Below are positions 7,317 through 14,594 of a DNA stretch of 20,241 nt, piece after piece. The position numbers and the translations under genes were made by a program. The notes beneath the pieces are model-generated. The model had not been told where the DNA came from and ran no database searches. It was given only the letters and a program-made list of their open reading frames with translations. The DNA comes from Nitriliruptoraceae bacterium. GTDB taxonomy: Bacteria; Actinomycetota; Nitriliruptoria; Nitriliruptorales; Nitriliruptoraceae. The stretch covers positions 1 to 20,241 of the forward strand of contig SKTG01000336.1 in the NCBI GenBank assembly GCA_007118045.1, in the 5' to 3' direction. How positions within the stretch are numbered: position 1 is the stretch's first letter; every line of letters starts with the position of its first letter.

Positions 7317-7942
7317 ACCGGCACCGCTGGAACCGGCAGAAGCTCGCGCGCCAGACCGAGCAGCTCCGACACCGACGTGCAGACCGTCACACCTGCCGGT
7401 GCGTGCCAGTCTTCCTGACGACGCACCGCCCCGCCACCAACGATGACGTGCACGTCCGGGCCGAAACGCAGTCGGAGGCGTTCGAGCTGCGGACCGAGCA
7501 CGCCCAGCTCCTCTTCGATACCGACCGATAGGGCGACGAGCCGTACATCACGGGCGCTACAGAGTGCCGCCAGGTCCTCGAACGGTGTCCGGGCGCCCAG
7601 CAGCGCTGGGTTCCAACCGGCCAACCCCAGCGTGTCGCTGACCATCACCGCACCGACGCGATGCTCGTTGCCCGGTGTGCAGGCCACCACCGCCATCGGT
7701 CCCGAGGTGACCCGGCGACCGACCCGAGTCAGAACCTGCTCGGTCAGTGCCGTCACGAGATGCTCGTCCGCCACCGTCAGCTCGTCGTTCTCCCACCGGC
7801 GACCGACCTCGTCCAACGCCGGTTGGAGCAGCCGCTCGTACACCGGAAGCGCTCCCTGCGTCGCGACTCGCCCGAGGACCAGCTCCGCCAGACCCTCGAC
7901 GTCCGGAAGAAGTGCCAGATCCAGGTACGTGTCCACAGTCAC
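7313..7942 (-). CDS. Cobalamin-binding protein with CarH-type W-x9-EH photoreceptor motif
   Basis: 209 residues from a GTG at 7942. GGAGG (complement of 7949-7953) with a 6-base spacer decides this start over a longer frame opening at 8035. Residues ~1-80 form the helical cap domain of B12-binding photoreceptors and carry W50, nine residues, then E60-H61: the W-x9-EH signature of the CarH/LitR adenosylcobalamin light sensors. Residues ~82-205 are the Rossmann-like B12-binding domain. It has PGNEHRVG, where H94 would be the lower axial ligand, though the Asp/Glu two residues before it is Asn, and HVIVGGGAV near the end. No MerR DNA-binding domain is present, so it cannot act as CarH does. It most likely passes a B12 or light signal to a protein partner, the obvious candidate being the ATGA-coupled diguanylate cyclase downstream. 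Domain identity is strong; the light-sensing role is inference. Confidence 0.9.
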   Translation of the reverse strand: MTVDTYLDLALLPDVEGLAELVLGRVATQGALPVYERLLQPALDEVGRRWENDELTVADEHLVTALTEQVLTRVGRRVTSGPMAVVACTPGNEHRVGAVMVSDTLGLAGWNPALLGARTPFEDLAALCSARDVRLVALSVGIEEELGVLGPQLERLRLRFGPDVHVIVGGGAVRRQEDWHAPAGVTVCTSVSELLGLARELLPVPAVPV

Positions 7943-8083
7943 GCGGCACCTCCACGACGACCCCGTCACCCACATCATCGGCAGATCCCAGCGCCGGTGT
8001 AGCCCGGAAGGCACGCAGCACCAGAGCCGGACCATCGCAGGGCGAGCTCGAACCGGAAGGTCGGGAGCATCCCGCCGACGTGC

Positions 8084-8935
8084 TCAGTGGCCCTCCGACC
8101 CGTCCTCGAGCTCGAGGCCGGTCTCGTAGCCCGCCAGCAGCAGGATGTTGGCGACGAACAGCCACAGGCCGATCAACACGACCACGGCGATGACCCCGCC
8201 CCCGAAGCGGTCTTCGGGGTCACCGAGCTCGAGGTAGATGACGAACCCGAGCGAGAACACGGCCGTCACGACGGCGGTGACCGCCGCGCCAGTGAGGCTC
8301 TCGCGCCACCCGAGCGACTCGGGCGAGAAGGCGTGGTAGAGCGCCGTCGTCAGCGCCGCCGCCACGACCGTCCCGCCCACGAGCGCGAGCGTCCACCCGA
8401 GTGCAGTCTCGACGCCGCCGTTGCCAGCGAGCGTGCTGAGCAGGAACATCAACGGGAGACCACCGAGGACGATCACCGGCAGCACGAGCACCATGCTGAG
8501 ACCCAGCAGGCGCCCTCGTAGGCCCGAGGCCGACTCGGCATCCTCGGAATGCCGCGACAGGGCGCGACGCAGGCCGCCGCCGTACGCCGTCGCCGGCCAG
8601 AGCGAGAACAGCAGGGTGACGAACCCGAACGAGCCACCGCTGTCCACGAGCTGGTCGACGAACTCACCCGAGCCCTCGGGGCCCTGCTCGGCCACCTGGT
8701 CGGCGAAGTTGCGCAGGGCTTGGTCCCCGGCGACGGCCTCGACGAAAGCGAACGCGATCAGCAGCAAGGGCATGGCAGACACCAGCCCGTAGAACGCGAG
8801 GCTGCTGGCCGAGAGCACGAGCCCGGGGTCAGCGAGACGGCGCGTCAGTCTGCTCAGACGATCCGGGAGCCAGCCGTCGACGCTTCGCACCACGCCGAGA
8901 GCCCGGTCTCTGACGCTGTCCCACACCCCTGAGCC
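8084..8935 (-). CDS. YihY/BrkB-family inner membrane protein
   Basis: About 283 residues from a GTG at 8935, which has GGGGA shortly upstream. A longer start at 8983 (GTG) is possible but has no ribosome site. The family signature begins at LSASSLAFYGLVSAMPLLLIAFAF. Six hydrophobic segments are visible: that one, then FGFVTLLFSLWPATAYGG, LSMVLVLPVIVLGGLPLMFLL, ALGWTLALVGGTVVAAALTTALY, LTGAAVTAVVTAVFSLGFVIYL and VIAVVVLIGLWLFVANILLLAG. The usual family pattern ends with an L-x-G-A-E motif; here it is LLLAGYETGLE. The C-terminus is short and acidic. The molecular role of the family is not settled; it was once misnamed ribonuclease BN. It has the same orientation as the B12/GGDEF pair but a 141-base gap, so it need not be part of that operon. 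Confidence 0.9.
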   Translation of the reverse strand, partial: GSGVWDSVRDRALGVVRSVDGWLPDRLSRLTRRLADPGLVLSASSLAFYGLVSAMPLLLIAFAFVEAVAGDQALRNFADQVAEQGPEGSGEFVDQLVDSGGSFGFVTLLFSLWPATAYGGGLRRALSRHSEDAESASGLRGRLLGLSMVLVLPVIVLGGLPLMFLLSTLAGNGGVETALGWTLALVGGTVVAAALTTALYHAFSPESLGWRESLTGAAVTAVVTAVFSLGFVIYLELGDPEDRFGGGVIAVVVLIGLWLFVANILLLAGYETGLELEDGSEGH

Positions 8936-9104
8936 GCTCACCAGCCATCCCCACTCGTTCCGGTGGGCCACGCTAGCCCCCACGGGCGGATCGCTGGCCT
9001 ACGCCTCGTGCCCTCGTGTTCCTCCGTGGCCCCGATCGCGGGGGTGTGACGGACCTCGTCGGTCGCGTGAGTCGTACCCGGGCCCTCCTGCTCGTCGGTG
9101 CACG

Positions 9105-9482
9105 TCATGCGCGCGGGAAGCGGTCGCAACCCACTGCGAGCGGCTTGACGACGACGCCGTCACCGGCGATCGCCCGTAGTTGCTCGAGCACCGGTTCGGT
9201 GGGGCTGCCGTAGACACGGATGCCGAGGAACTCGAGGAAGCCCACGAGCTCGGCGATGCGGCCGCCGACGAGCTCGAGGTGGTACTCCATGTTCGCCGCG
9301 TCGGCGTGCACCTGGACGGTGCTGCCTTCGGCGCGGTCCCCGGTGAGATGCTCGGCGAAGTACAGCATCCGCGGCTCCTGGGCCTCTACGACCTGCACGA
9401 GCTCCTCGAACCTGCCGAGGAACTCGTCGGTGTGCTCAGGATCGATGCGGTAGTCGTTGATCATGATCAGTGGCTCGGCCAT
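9105..9482 (-). CDS. Small dimeric alpha/beta-barrel protein (ABM-like)
   Basis: 125 residues from the ATG at 9482, with GAGGAG (complement of 9488-9493) 5 bases upstream. A longer frame opens at 9572 but runs through the half-site cluster and has no ribosome site. The pattern fits one ferredoxin-like half of the antibiotic-biosynthesis-monooxygenase (ABM)/dimeric alpha-beta barrel superfamily: beta strand (IMINDYRIDP), helix (HTDEFLGRFEELVQVVEAQEP), then strands MLYFAEHL and STVQVHADAAN. A helix follows (HLELVGGRIAELVGFLEFL), then IRVYGSPTEPVLEQL. Members range from small oxygenases to stress and binding proteins, and no catalytic residue can be assigned here. It diverges from the TPR regulator across a region of repeated GTGACA half-sites, so it is a likely target of that regulator. 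Confidence 0.75.
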   Translation of the reverse strand: MAEPLIMINDYRIDPEHTDEFLGRFEELVQVVEAQEPRMLYFAEHLTGDRAEGSTVQVHADAANMEYHLELVGGRIAELVGFLEFLGIRVYGSPTEPVLEQLRAIAGDGVVVKPLAVGCDRFPRA

Positions 9483-9500
9483 GACAGCTCCTCGTGTTCG

Positions 9501-9572
9501 GTGACCGCTGACACCCACGGAGGCGTGACAACCGCTGTCACTGCTGTGACATCTGTCGCCGAGGCGTGTCAC
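9501..9572. promoter_or_regulatory. Cluster of GTGACA/TGTCAC half-sites in divergent promoter region
   Basis: Half-sites seen: GTGACC 9501-9506, TGACAC 9509-9514, GTGACA 9525-9530, TGTCAC 9536-9541, GTGACA 9546-9551, TGTCGC 9554-9559 and TGTCAC 9567-9572. The central three form two overlapping perfect inverted repeats (GTGACA-N5-TGTCAC and TGTCAC-N4-GTGACA), with starts 11 and 10 bases apart, about one DNA turn each. The region separates the ABM-like gene from the TPR regulator. A TACGCT hexamer (9604-9609) downstream is a candidate -10 for the regulator but lacks a good -35, as expected for an activator-dependent promoter. Confidence 0.6.
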
Positions 9573-9657
9573 CGGACCTGCTGCGGTGCGTCGACGTCCT
9601 GCCTACGCTCGCTCTGCGTCGCGCCGGGCCGTCTCGGGGTCCGGCGGAGGGCCACCG

Positions 9658-11760
9658 ATGGGTGCGGTCGAGCAGGTGGATGAGTCAGTCGCAGCGGCAC
9701 GGAAGGCCGCTGAGGACGGGCGGCCGCGGGTGGCCTACGACCTGCTGCGTGACGCGGAAGCCTGGCTCGACACCGACGGGCTGGCGCTGCTCGCCGACGT
9801 CGCGTACATCACCGGGGACGTCGCGACCACCTTCGAGGCGTGGGAGCGCGTGCACGACCGGGCCGTCCGCGCCGGGGAGCCGTTGGTGGCCGCCGGGGCG
9901 GCGACACAGGTCGCGATGCACCTGTTGCTTGACACGGGGTTGCTGGCGGCGGTGCGGATGTGGGTCAAGCGCGCTCAGAGGCTTCTGGCAGGGCTCGAGA
10001 TCACCCCGGTCGACGCGGCGCTGGCGGTGGCACACGGTTACGAGCGGCTGCTCTCAGGCGACCTGGTCGCCTCGCTCGACTGGGCGCGGTACGCGATCGA
10101 GGTCGGCACCACCCACGAGGTCGCCGCACCCGTCGCGCTCGCCCGGGTCATGGAGGCCCGCGGCGTGCTGTTCACCGACGACGTCGCGGCCGGCCTCGAC
10201 CTGCTCGACGAGTCCGCAGCGGTGGCGACCTCCGGGCAGGTCGACCCGCTCTCGGTGGGCCTCGTCTACTGCGAGCTCGTCTGTGCCTGGCAGGGCCTGG
10301 CCCAGTACGACCGCGCCGAGACCCTGACGACCGAGATGGAGCGCTGGTGCGAGGGGCATCCCGATCTCGGCAGCGTTCATGGGCGCTGTCGCGTGCACCG
10401 CGCCGAACTGCTGCGGATGCGCGGTGACCTCGCGGCGGCGCAGGCTGAGGCCGAGGCCGCCTGTGAGGAGTTGCGGCCCTACCTGCGGCGGGAGTTCGGC
10501 TGGCCCCTGACCGAGCTGGGCACGATCCGGCTCCGACGTGGGGACCTCGCCGGCGCCCGGACCGCGTTCCTCGACGCCCACCGGGCCGGCTGGGACCCGC
10601 AGCCAGGGCTGGCGCTGCTGTGCCTGCAGGAGGGCGACGCCAGCACCGCCGCATCGATGGTGGACCAGGCACTCGAGCGCCCACTGGGTGTGCCCTCCAA
10701 GGAGCTGCCGCCCGACACGGCGCTGCGCCGCGCGCCGCTGCTGGCCGCCCAGGTGCAGGTCTCGGTGGCGATGGCACGGCCCGAGGTGGCCAGATCGGCG
10801 GCACGGGAGCTCACACAGGTCGCCGAGGCCTACACCAGCCCCGCACTCGAGGCCGACGCTGCGTTCGCCGCCGGCACCGTCGATCTCGTCGAGGGGCACC
10901 TGGGCGACGCCCGGCGGGCCCACCAGCGCGCGTTGGACCTCTACAGCGAGCTCACCATGCCCTACGAGGCAGCCTGGGCCCGGATCGGGCTGGCGCACGC
11001 CAACCGGGCCGAAGGCGTCCCGGAGCTCGCGACCCTCGAGATCGAGACCGCGGAGGAGATCCTGCGGGAAATCGGCGCCGCCGCACCGCGGATGGCAGCT
11101 GACCGGGTCGGTCCGGGCCGCGAGGCCGACCCGCACGAACGTGTGACCTCGGCGGGCGGGTCGCGCGCCTCGGTGGGCCGGATGCTGCTCGAAGGCGACC
11201 ACATCTCGCTCAGCTTCGGCGGCCGCACGGTACGGCTGCGCGACCTCAAGGGCCTGCGCTACCTGGCGCGACTCCTGGCCGAGCCCGACCGGGAGTTCCA
11301 CGCGCTCGACCTCGTCACCGCCGAGGAGGGGACGTCCGCCGCGCAGCCGCGTCCTCCGGAACCTGACCTGGCGGCGACGGAAGGGGACCTGGGCCCGGCG
11401 CTGGACGACCGTGCCAAGGTCGCGTACCGGCGGCGACTTCGTGACATCGACGAGGACATCGAGGAAGCCCGCTCGATGGGCGATGAGGAGCGGACGGCCC
11501 GCGCCGAGGTCGAGCGCGAGTTCCTGATCCGCGAGCTCTCCCGAGCCGTGGGCCTCGGCGGACGCGACCGGCCCACGGGCGCGACCGCGGAACGGGCGCG
11601 CGTGAGCGTCACCCGCGCTGTGCGCTACGCGCTGCGACGGGTCGACGAACACCACCCCGAGCTCGGCGCCCACCTCGACCACGCCGTGCGCACGGGCACC
11701 TACCTCGCCTACGAGCCCGACCCCCGGGCGATGGTGCGCTGGACCGTCCCCGACAGGTGA
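9658..11760 (+). CDS. TPR-containing transcriptional regulator with C-terminal winged-helix-like domain
   Basis: 700 residues. The ATG at 9658 is preceded by GGAGGG (9646-9651) with a 6-base spacer; an in-frame upstream extension to 9586 has no ribosome site. Residues ~1-480 are a chain of TPR-like helical pairs (for example ALLADVAYITGDVATTFEAWERV, AELLRMRGDLAAAQAEAEAA, ELGTIRLRRGDLAGARTAF). Residues ~505-700 form a domain known from actinobacterial LuxR/AfsR-like and ATPase-type regulators. It has ISLSFGGRTVRLRDLKGLRYLARLLAEP, then a charged helical stretch (LDDRAKVAYRRRLRDIDED), then VGLGGRDRP and RVSVTRAVRYALRRVDEHHPELG. The usual N-terminal DNA-binding or NTPase modules of such proteins are absent. 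DNA binding is therefore probably through the C-terminal domain, and the TPR array would sense a partner or ligand. It sits between two sets of GTGACA half-sites and likely controls the flanking genes and itself; that is inference. Confidence 0.8.
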   Translation: MGAVEQVDESVAAARKAAEDGRPRVAYDLLRDAEAWLDTDGLALLADVAYITGDVATTFEAWERVHDRAVRAGEPLVAAGAATQVAMHLLLDTGLLAAVRMWVKRAQRLLAGLEITPVDAALAVAHGYERLLSGDLVASLDWARYAIEVGTTHEVAAPVALARVMEARGVLFTDDVAAGLDLLDESAAVATSGQVDPLSVGLVYCELVCAWQGLAQYDRAETLTTEMERWCEGHPDLGSVHGRCRVHRAELLRMRGDLAAAQAEAEAACEELRPYLRREFGWPLTELGTIRLRRGDLAGARTAFLDAHRAGWDPQPGLALLCLQEGDASTAASMVDQALERPLGVPSKELPPDTALRRAPLLAAQVQVSVAMARPEVARSAARELTQVAEAYTSPALEADAAFAAGTVDLVEGHLGDARRAHQRALDLYSELTMPYEAAWARIGLAHANRAEGVPELATLEIETAEEILREIGAAAPRMAADRVGPGREADPHERVTSAGGSRASVGRMLLEGDHISLSFGGRTVRLRDLKGLRYLARLLAEPDREFHALDLVTAEEGTSAAQPRPPEPDLAATEGDLGPALDDRAKVAYRRRLRDIDEDIEEARSMGDEERTARAEVEREFLIRELSRAVGLGGRDRPTGATAERARVSVTRAVRYALRRVDEHHPELGAHLDHAVRTGTYLAYEPDPRAMVRWTVPDR

Positions 11761-11814
11761 CCGCATCGCCAGCTCCCCGAGCGTGGACCACTGGCGGTCG
11801 CCACCCCACGGTGC

Positions 11815-11853
11815 GTGACAGGTCTTGACGCCCCCGTGACGGCCGCTCAGTAT
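11815..11853 (+). promoter_or_regulatory. Promoter of DUF59-amidohydrolase operon with GTGAC-type repeats
   Basis: TTGACG (11825-11830), 17 bases, CAGTAT (11848-11853) is a good sigma-70-type promoter, with a predicted start near 11860 and the GTG start codon at 11896. GTGACA (11815-11820) directly abuts the -35 side and GTGACG (11836-11841) lies in the spacer. With TTGACG these start at 11815, 11825 and 11836: the same 10/11-base phasing as the cluster upstream of the TPR regulator, but as direct repeats. Further copies (GTGACC 11896, GTGACA 11906) fall at the start of the coding region and may be chance. Confidence 0.5.
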
Positions 11854-11895
11854 CGAGCGAGGGTGCCGGTCGTCGTCGGCACCGCGGGAGCGGTC

Positions 11896-12390
11896 GTGAC
11901 CGCACGTGACACGAGCGACGAGGACCCCGGCGCGGGCATCGTCGCGGCCTTGCGCGAGGTGTACGACCCGTGCTGTCGCGAGCGCGGCATCTCCGTCGTC
12001 GACATGGGCCTCATCGAGGACGTGCAGGTCGACGAGCAGCGCGCCCACATCGAGCTCGTGCTCACCAGCGGGTGGTGCCCGTTCGCGGTCGATCTGGTCG
12101 AGGAGATCACGCAGGCTGCGGGCGCGGCCGCCGCCGATGCCGAGGTCAGCGTCGAGGTGGTCTGGGATCCGGTGTGGGAGCCGGGGCGGATGGCCGAGGA
12201 CGCTCGACGCAAGCTGCGCTTCCTGCCCGAGCCGTCGGAGGCCGGCGACGCTCGGGCGTACGCGGCGGCCCACGGCGCGGGCGGCCACGTGCCGGTCCAT
12301 GGCGCGGCTGCCCACGCGCCGGTGGGTGGCCAGGGACGAGCGGGAGCACGGACAGCAGACCGGGACGAGGAGCCTGACCATGATCGATGA
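11896..12390 (+). CDS. DUF59/MIP18-family metal-sulfur cluster assembly factor, monooxygenase-cluster type
   Basis: 164 residues from a GTG at 11896 with GGGAG (11886-11890) 5 bases upstream; starts at 11815 or 11863 would cover the promoter. The DUF59 core fills residues ~15-115: DPCCRERGISVVDMGLIEDV, then LTSGWCPFAVDLVEEI with the conserved Cys, then VVWDPVWEPGRMAEDARRKLRFLP. DUF59 proteins (PaaD, SufT, MIP18) help mature or insert iron-sulfur or iron centres. The usual DPE is replaced by DPCC, adding two cysteines, a variant I associate with the homologue in propane monooxygenase clusters. The last ~45 residues are His/Ala/Gly-rich (AAHGAGGHVPVHGAAAHAPV) and could bind metal. The stop overlaps the amidohydrolase start by 11 bases, so the two are co-translated. 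No client oxygenase is present in the window. Confidence 0.88.
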   Translation: MTARDTSDEDPGAGIVAALREVYDPCCRERGISVVDMGLIEDVQVDEQRAHIELVLTSGWCPFAVDLVEEITQAAGAAAADAEVSVEVVWDPVWEPGRMAEDARRKLRFLPEPSEAGDARAYAAAHGAGGHVPVHGAAAHAPVGGQGRAGARTADRDEEPDHDR

Positions 12391-13378
12391 CGCGTTCGTG
12401 TTCGACGGGGTCGCCCACCCCTTCAACGCCGACCCCAAGAACGCCCTGGGGCGCAACGGGGAGATGTTCGCGCAACACCTCTACGCGTTCCATGCGACCC
12501 TCACACCGGACGACCAGACGGTGCTGCCGGCGGACGAATGGCTCAAGCAGTGGGACATCGGAGAGATCCAGCGGATGGTGTTCGAGGAGTCCGACACCGA
12601 CATGCTGGTCGCGATGCCGTTGCCGCTGACCGACCTGTTCAAGGACGGGCTCTCCCCCTGGACGGAGTGCGCGGAGCTGGCCTCGCGTGACCCGGAACGC
12701 ATCGTCTTCTGGGGCACCGTGAACCCGCTCGAGGGACGCAAGGCGCTCGACGACATGGAGGTGCAGGTCGAGCAGTACGGCGCGCAGGCCTTCAAGTTCT
12801 ACAACACCCGCTACGACTACGGGCAACCGGTCCCGTGGCGGATGGACGATCCGACCGTCGCATTCCCCGTCTTCGAGAAGGCGCAGGACCTCGGGATCGA
12901 CCTGATCGGCGTGCACAAGGGCGTCCCGCTCGGCCTGCAGCCGATCGAGCACACCCAGACCTGGGACATGGACGGGGCGGCGGCGAACTTCCCCGACATC
13001 AACTTCGTCATCTTCCACGTCGGGTTGCCGTTCATCGACGAGACGTGCTGGCAGCTCATCCGACACCCCAACCTCTACGCCTCGCTCGCCGCGACCATCG
13101 ACTTCGTCGTGCGCGCACCGCGGCAGTTCGCCGAGACGCTCGGCAAGCTGTTGTTCTGGGCCGGCGAGGACAAGATCGTCTACGGCAGCGAAGCGCCGCT
13201 GTTCCACCCGCAGTGGGCGCTGCGAGCGTTCATGGACTTCCAGCTACCCGACGACCTGGTCGAGGGGTACGGCTACCCGCAGCTGACCGACCAGGCCAAG
13301 CGCAAGATCCTCGGCGAGAACCTGCTGCGTCTGCACGGTCTCGACCCGGAGGAGACCGTCGAGCGTCTGGGCACCTGA
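12380..13378 (+). CDS. Amidohydrolase-family protein (amidohydrolase 2, COG2159-like)
   Basis: 332 residues from the ATG at 12380, inside the end of the DUF59 gene. The TIM-barrel pattern of metal-dependent amidohydrolase 2 proteins is visible: DGVAHPFN near the N-terminus, QAFKFYNTRYDYG, LIGVHKG, INFVIFHVGLPFIDETCW, LYASLAATIDF, and KIVYGSEAPLFHPQWALRAF at ~265-284. In most members the last motif is GSD or GTD, with Asp binding the metal; here it is E271. The first motif has a single His where many have HxH or ExH. A hydrolase or decarboxylase role is thus unproven. A homologue lies next to a DUF59 gene in actinobacterial propane monooxygenase (prm/mim) clusters, where it is thought to support the oxygenase. 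The pairing here suggests an equivalent role with an oxygenase encoded elsewhere; this is inference. Confidence 0.88.
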   Translation: MIDDAFVFDGVAHPFNADPKNALGRNGEMFAQHLYAFHATLTPDDQTVLPADEWLKQWDIGEIQRMVFEESDTDMLVAMPLPLTDLFKDGLSPWTECAELASRDPERIVFWGTVNPLEGRKALDDMEVQVEQYGAQAFKFYNTRYDYGQPVPWRMDDPTVAFPVFEKAQDLGIDLIGVHKGVPLGLQPIEHTQTWDMDGAAANFPDINFVIFHVGLPFIDETCWQLIRHPNLYASLAATIDFVVRAPRQFAETLGKLLFWAGEDKIVYGSEAPLFHPQWALRAFMDFQLPDDLVEGYGYPQLTDQAKRKILGENLLRLHGLDPEETVERLGT

Positions 13379-13390
13379 CGCCCGGGCCGG

Positions 13391-13409
13391 GGTCGGCCGG
13401 CCTCCGACC
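13391..13409 (+). terminator. Hairpin after the amidohydrolase
   Basis: GGTCGG (13391-13396), a 7-base loop and CCGACC (13404-13409) form a 6-base-pair stem 12 bases after the stop. There is no T-tract, so this is a candidate terminator only. Confidence 0.35.
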
Positions 13410-13499
13410 ACCCGTCACGCCACCGATCGCGCCGAGCATCGAGCCGCTGGCGGTCGGCTCCGCGATCTACGCTCGGGAGCACCGTGGCGAGGAGCGGGG

Positions 13500-14468
13500 A
13501 TGGCGAAGGTCACCGACGATCCACCGGCACGGGTGGCGGCCGAGCTCGCCGACCTGCGCGACGGCCTCGACGCGGCCATCCCTGCCCGACGGGTCGATCG
13601 CAACCTGCTCGTGGCCACGTGGAACCTGCGCGCCTTCGGCGGTCTCACCGATCGTTGGGTCGCCGGGGACGACGACAGCCCCAAGCGGGACCTGACCGGT
13701 CTGCGGGCGATCTGCGAGGTGGTCTCGCGCTTCGACGTCGTCGCGTTGCAGGAGGTCCGCGGCAACCTGCGGGCGCTGCGACACCTGCTGGCGTGGCTGA
13801 ACCGGTCCGGCGACGCCTGGGGGATGCTGCTGACCGACGTGACCCGGGGTCGCGCCGGCAACGACGAGCGGATGGCGTTCCTGTTCGACACGCGCCGGGT
13901 GAAGCCCTCCGGGCTCGCCTGCCAGCTCGTCGTTCCGCCGGAATGTGACGACATCGAGGAGGACGCGTTCGGCCGGCAGTTCGCCCGGACGCCCTACGCG
14001 TGCTCGTTCTACGGAGCCGGCGACACCTTCATCCTCGTCACCCTGCACGTGCTCTGGGGCAGCTCGCCTGCCGACCGGGTGGGCGAGCTGCGAGCGATCG
14101 CGAACTGGATGGCCGAGTGGGCGGCGTACGAGCACGTGTTCCATCACAACCTGATCGCGCTCGGCGACTTCAACATCGACCGGCGTTCGGATCCGCTGTA
14201 CGAGGCCTTCACCTCGACGGGGCTCACCGTGCCGGAGCCGTTGCACGAGGTGCCGCGCACGATCTTCGGCTCGCCCACCGACAAGTACTACGACCAGATC
14301 GCCTGGTTCGCGGAGGCCCAGGGACGGGTGCCGAAGCTGACGCTCGTGCCGACAGGTGCCGCCGGCAGCTTCGATTTCGTGGGTTACGTCCACCGCGAGC
14401 TCACCCGCCAGCAGCTGTCCTGGCGGGTCTCGGACCACCTACCCCTCTGGGTCGAGTTCGCGCACTGA
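13500..14468 (+). CDS. Endonuclease/exonuclease/phosphatase-family protein
   Basis: 322 residues. The ATG at 13500 has AGGAG (13490-13494) 5 bases upstream, and a TACGCT hexamer (13468-13473) is a possible -10. All family motifs are in order: LLVATWNLRAFGG (Asn, ~residue 40), VVALQEVRGN (metal-binding Glu), DERMAFLFDTRRV, ILVTLHVLWGS (catalytic His), LIALGDFNIDRR (Asp and Asn), KYYDQIAWF, and the terminal SDHLPLWVEF (Asp-His pair). The enzyme core therefore looks intact and Mg-dependent cleavage of a phosphodiester or phosphomonoester is expected, but the substrate cannot be told. No signal peptide is seen, so it is probably cytosolic. About 40 hydrophilic residues precede the core. It stands alone, with gaps of 121 bases before and over 100 bases after. 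Confidence 0.9.
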   Translation: MAKVTDDPPARVAAELADLRDGLDAAIPARRVDRNLLVATWNLRAFGGLTDRWVAGDDDSPKRDLTGLRAICEVVSRFDVVALQEVRGNLRALRHLLAWLNRSGDAWGMLLTDVTRGRAGNDERMAFLFDTRRVKPSGLACQLVVPPECDDIEEDAFGRQFARTPYACSFYGAGDTFILVTLHVLWGSSPADRVGELRAIANWMAEWAAYEHVFHHNLIALGDFNIDRRSDPLYEAFTSTGLTVPEPLHEVPRTIFGSPTDKYYDQIAWFAEAQGRVPKLTLVPTGAAGSFDFVGYVHRELTRQQLSWRVSDHLPLWVEFAH

Positions 14469-14594
14469 ACCACGACCACGTCCGGGTACGAGGTCCGCTA
14501 GCCAGGCTCTCCGTCTCCGATCCGCGCAGCGCTCATCCGCCGCGATCGACCCGCCGGGGTCGACACCGGGCGGCATGTGGCAGACTCGATCCAC

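Noticed and set aside
7943..8083. Cobalamin riboswitch or frameshifted small gene upstream of the B12-binding protein
   Set aside because: The gap is 141 bases, short for a full cobalamin riboswitch, and I could not see a B12-box-like core. A coding-looking stretch in mixed frames has no start signal or recognisable domain.
10054..12456. 800-codon open frame on the minus strand opposite the TPR regulator and DUF59 gene
   Set aside because: It spans two well-supported plus-strand genes and the promoter between them, has no family motif, and is a by-product of high GC content.
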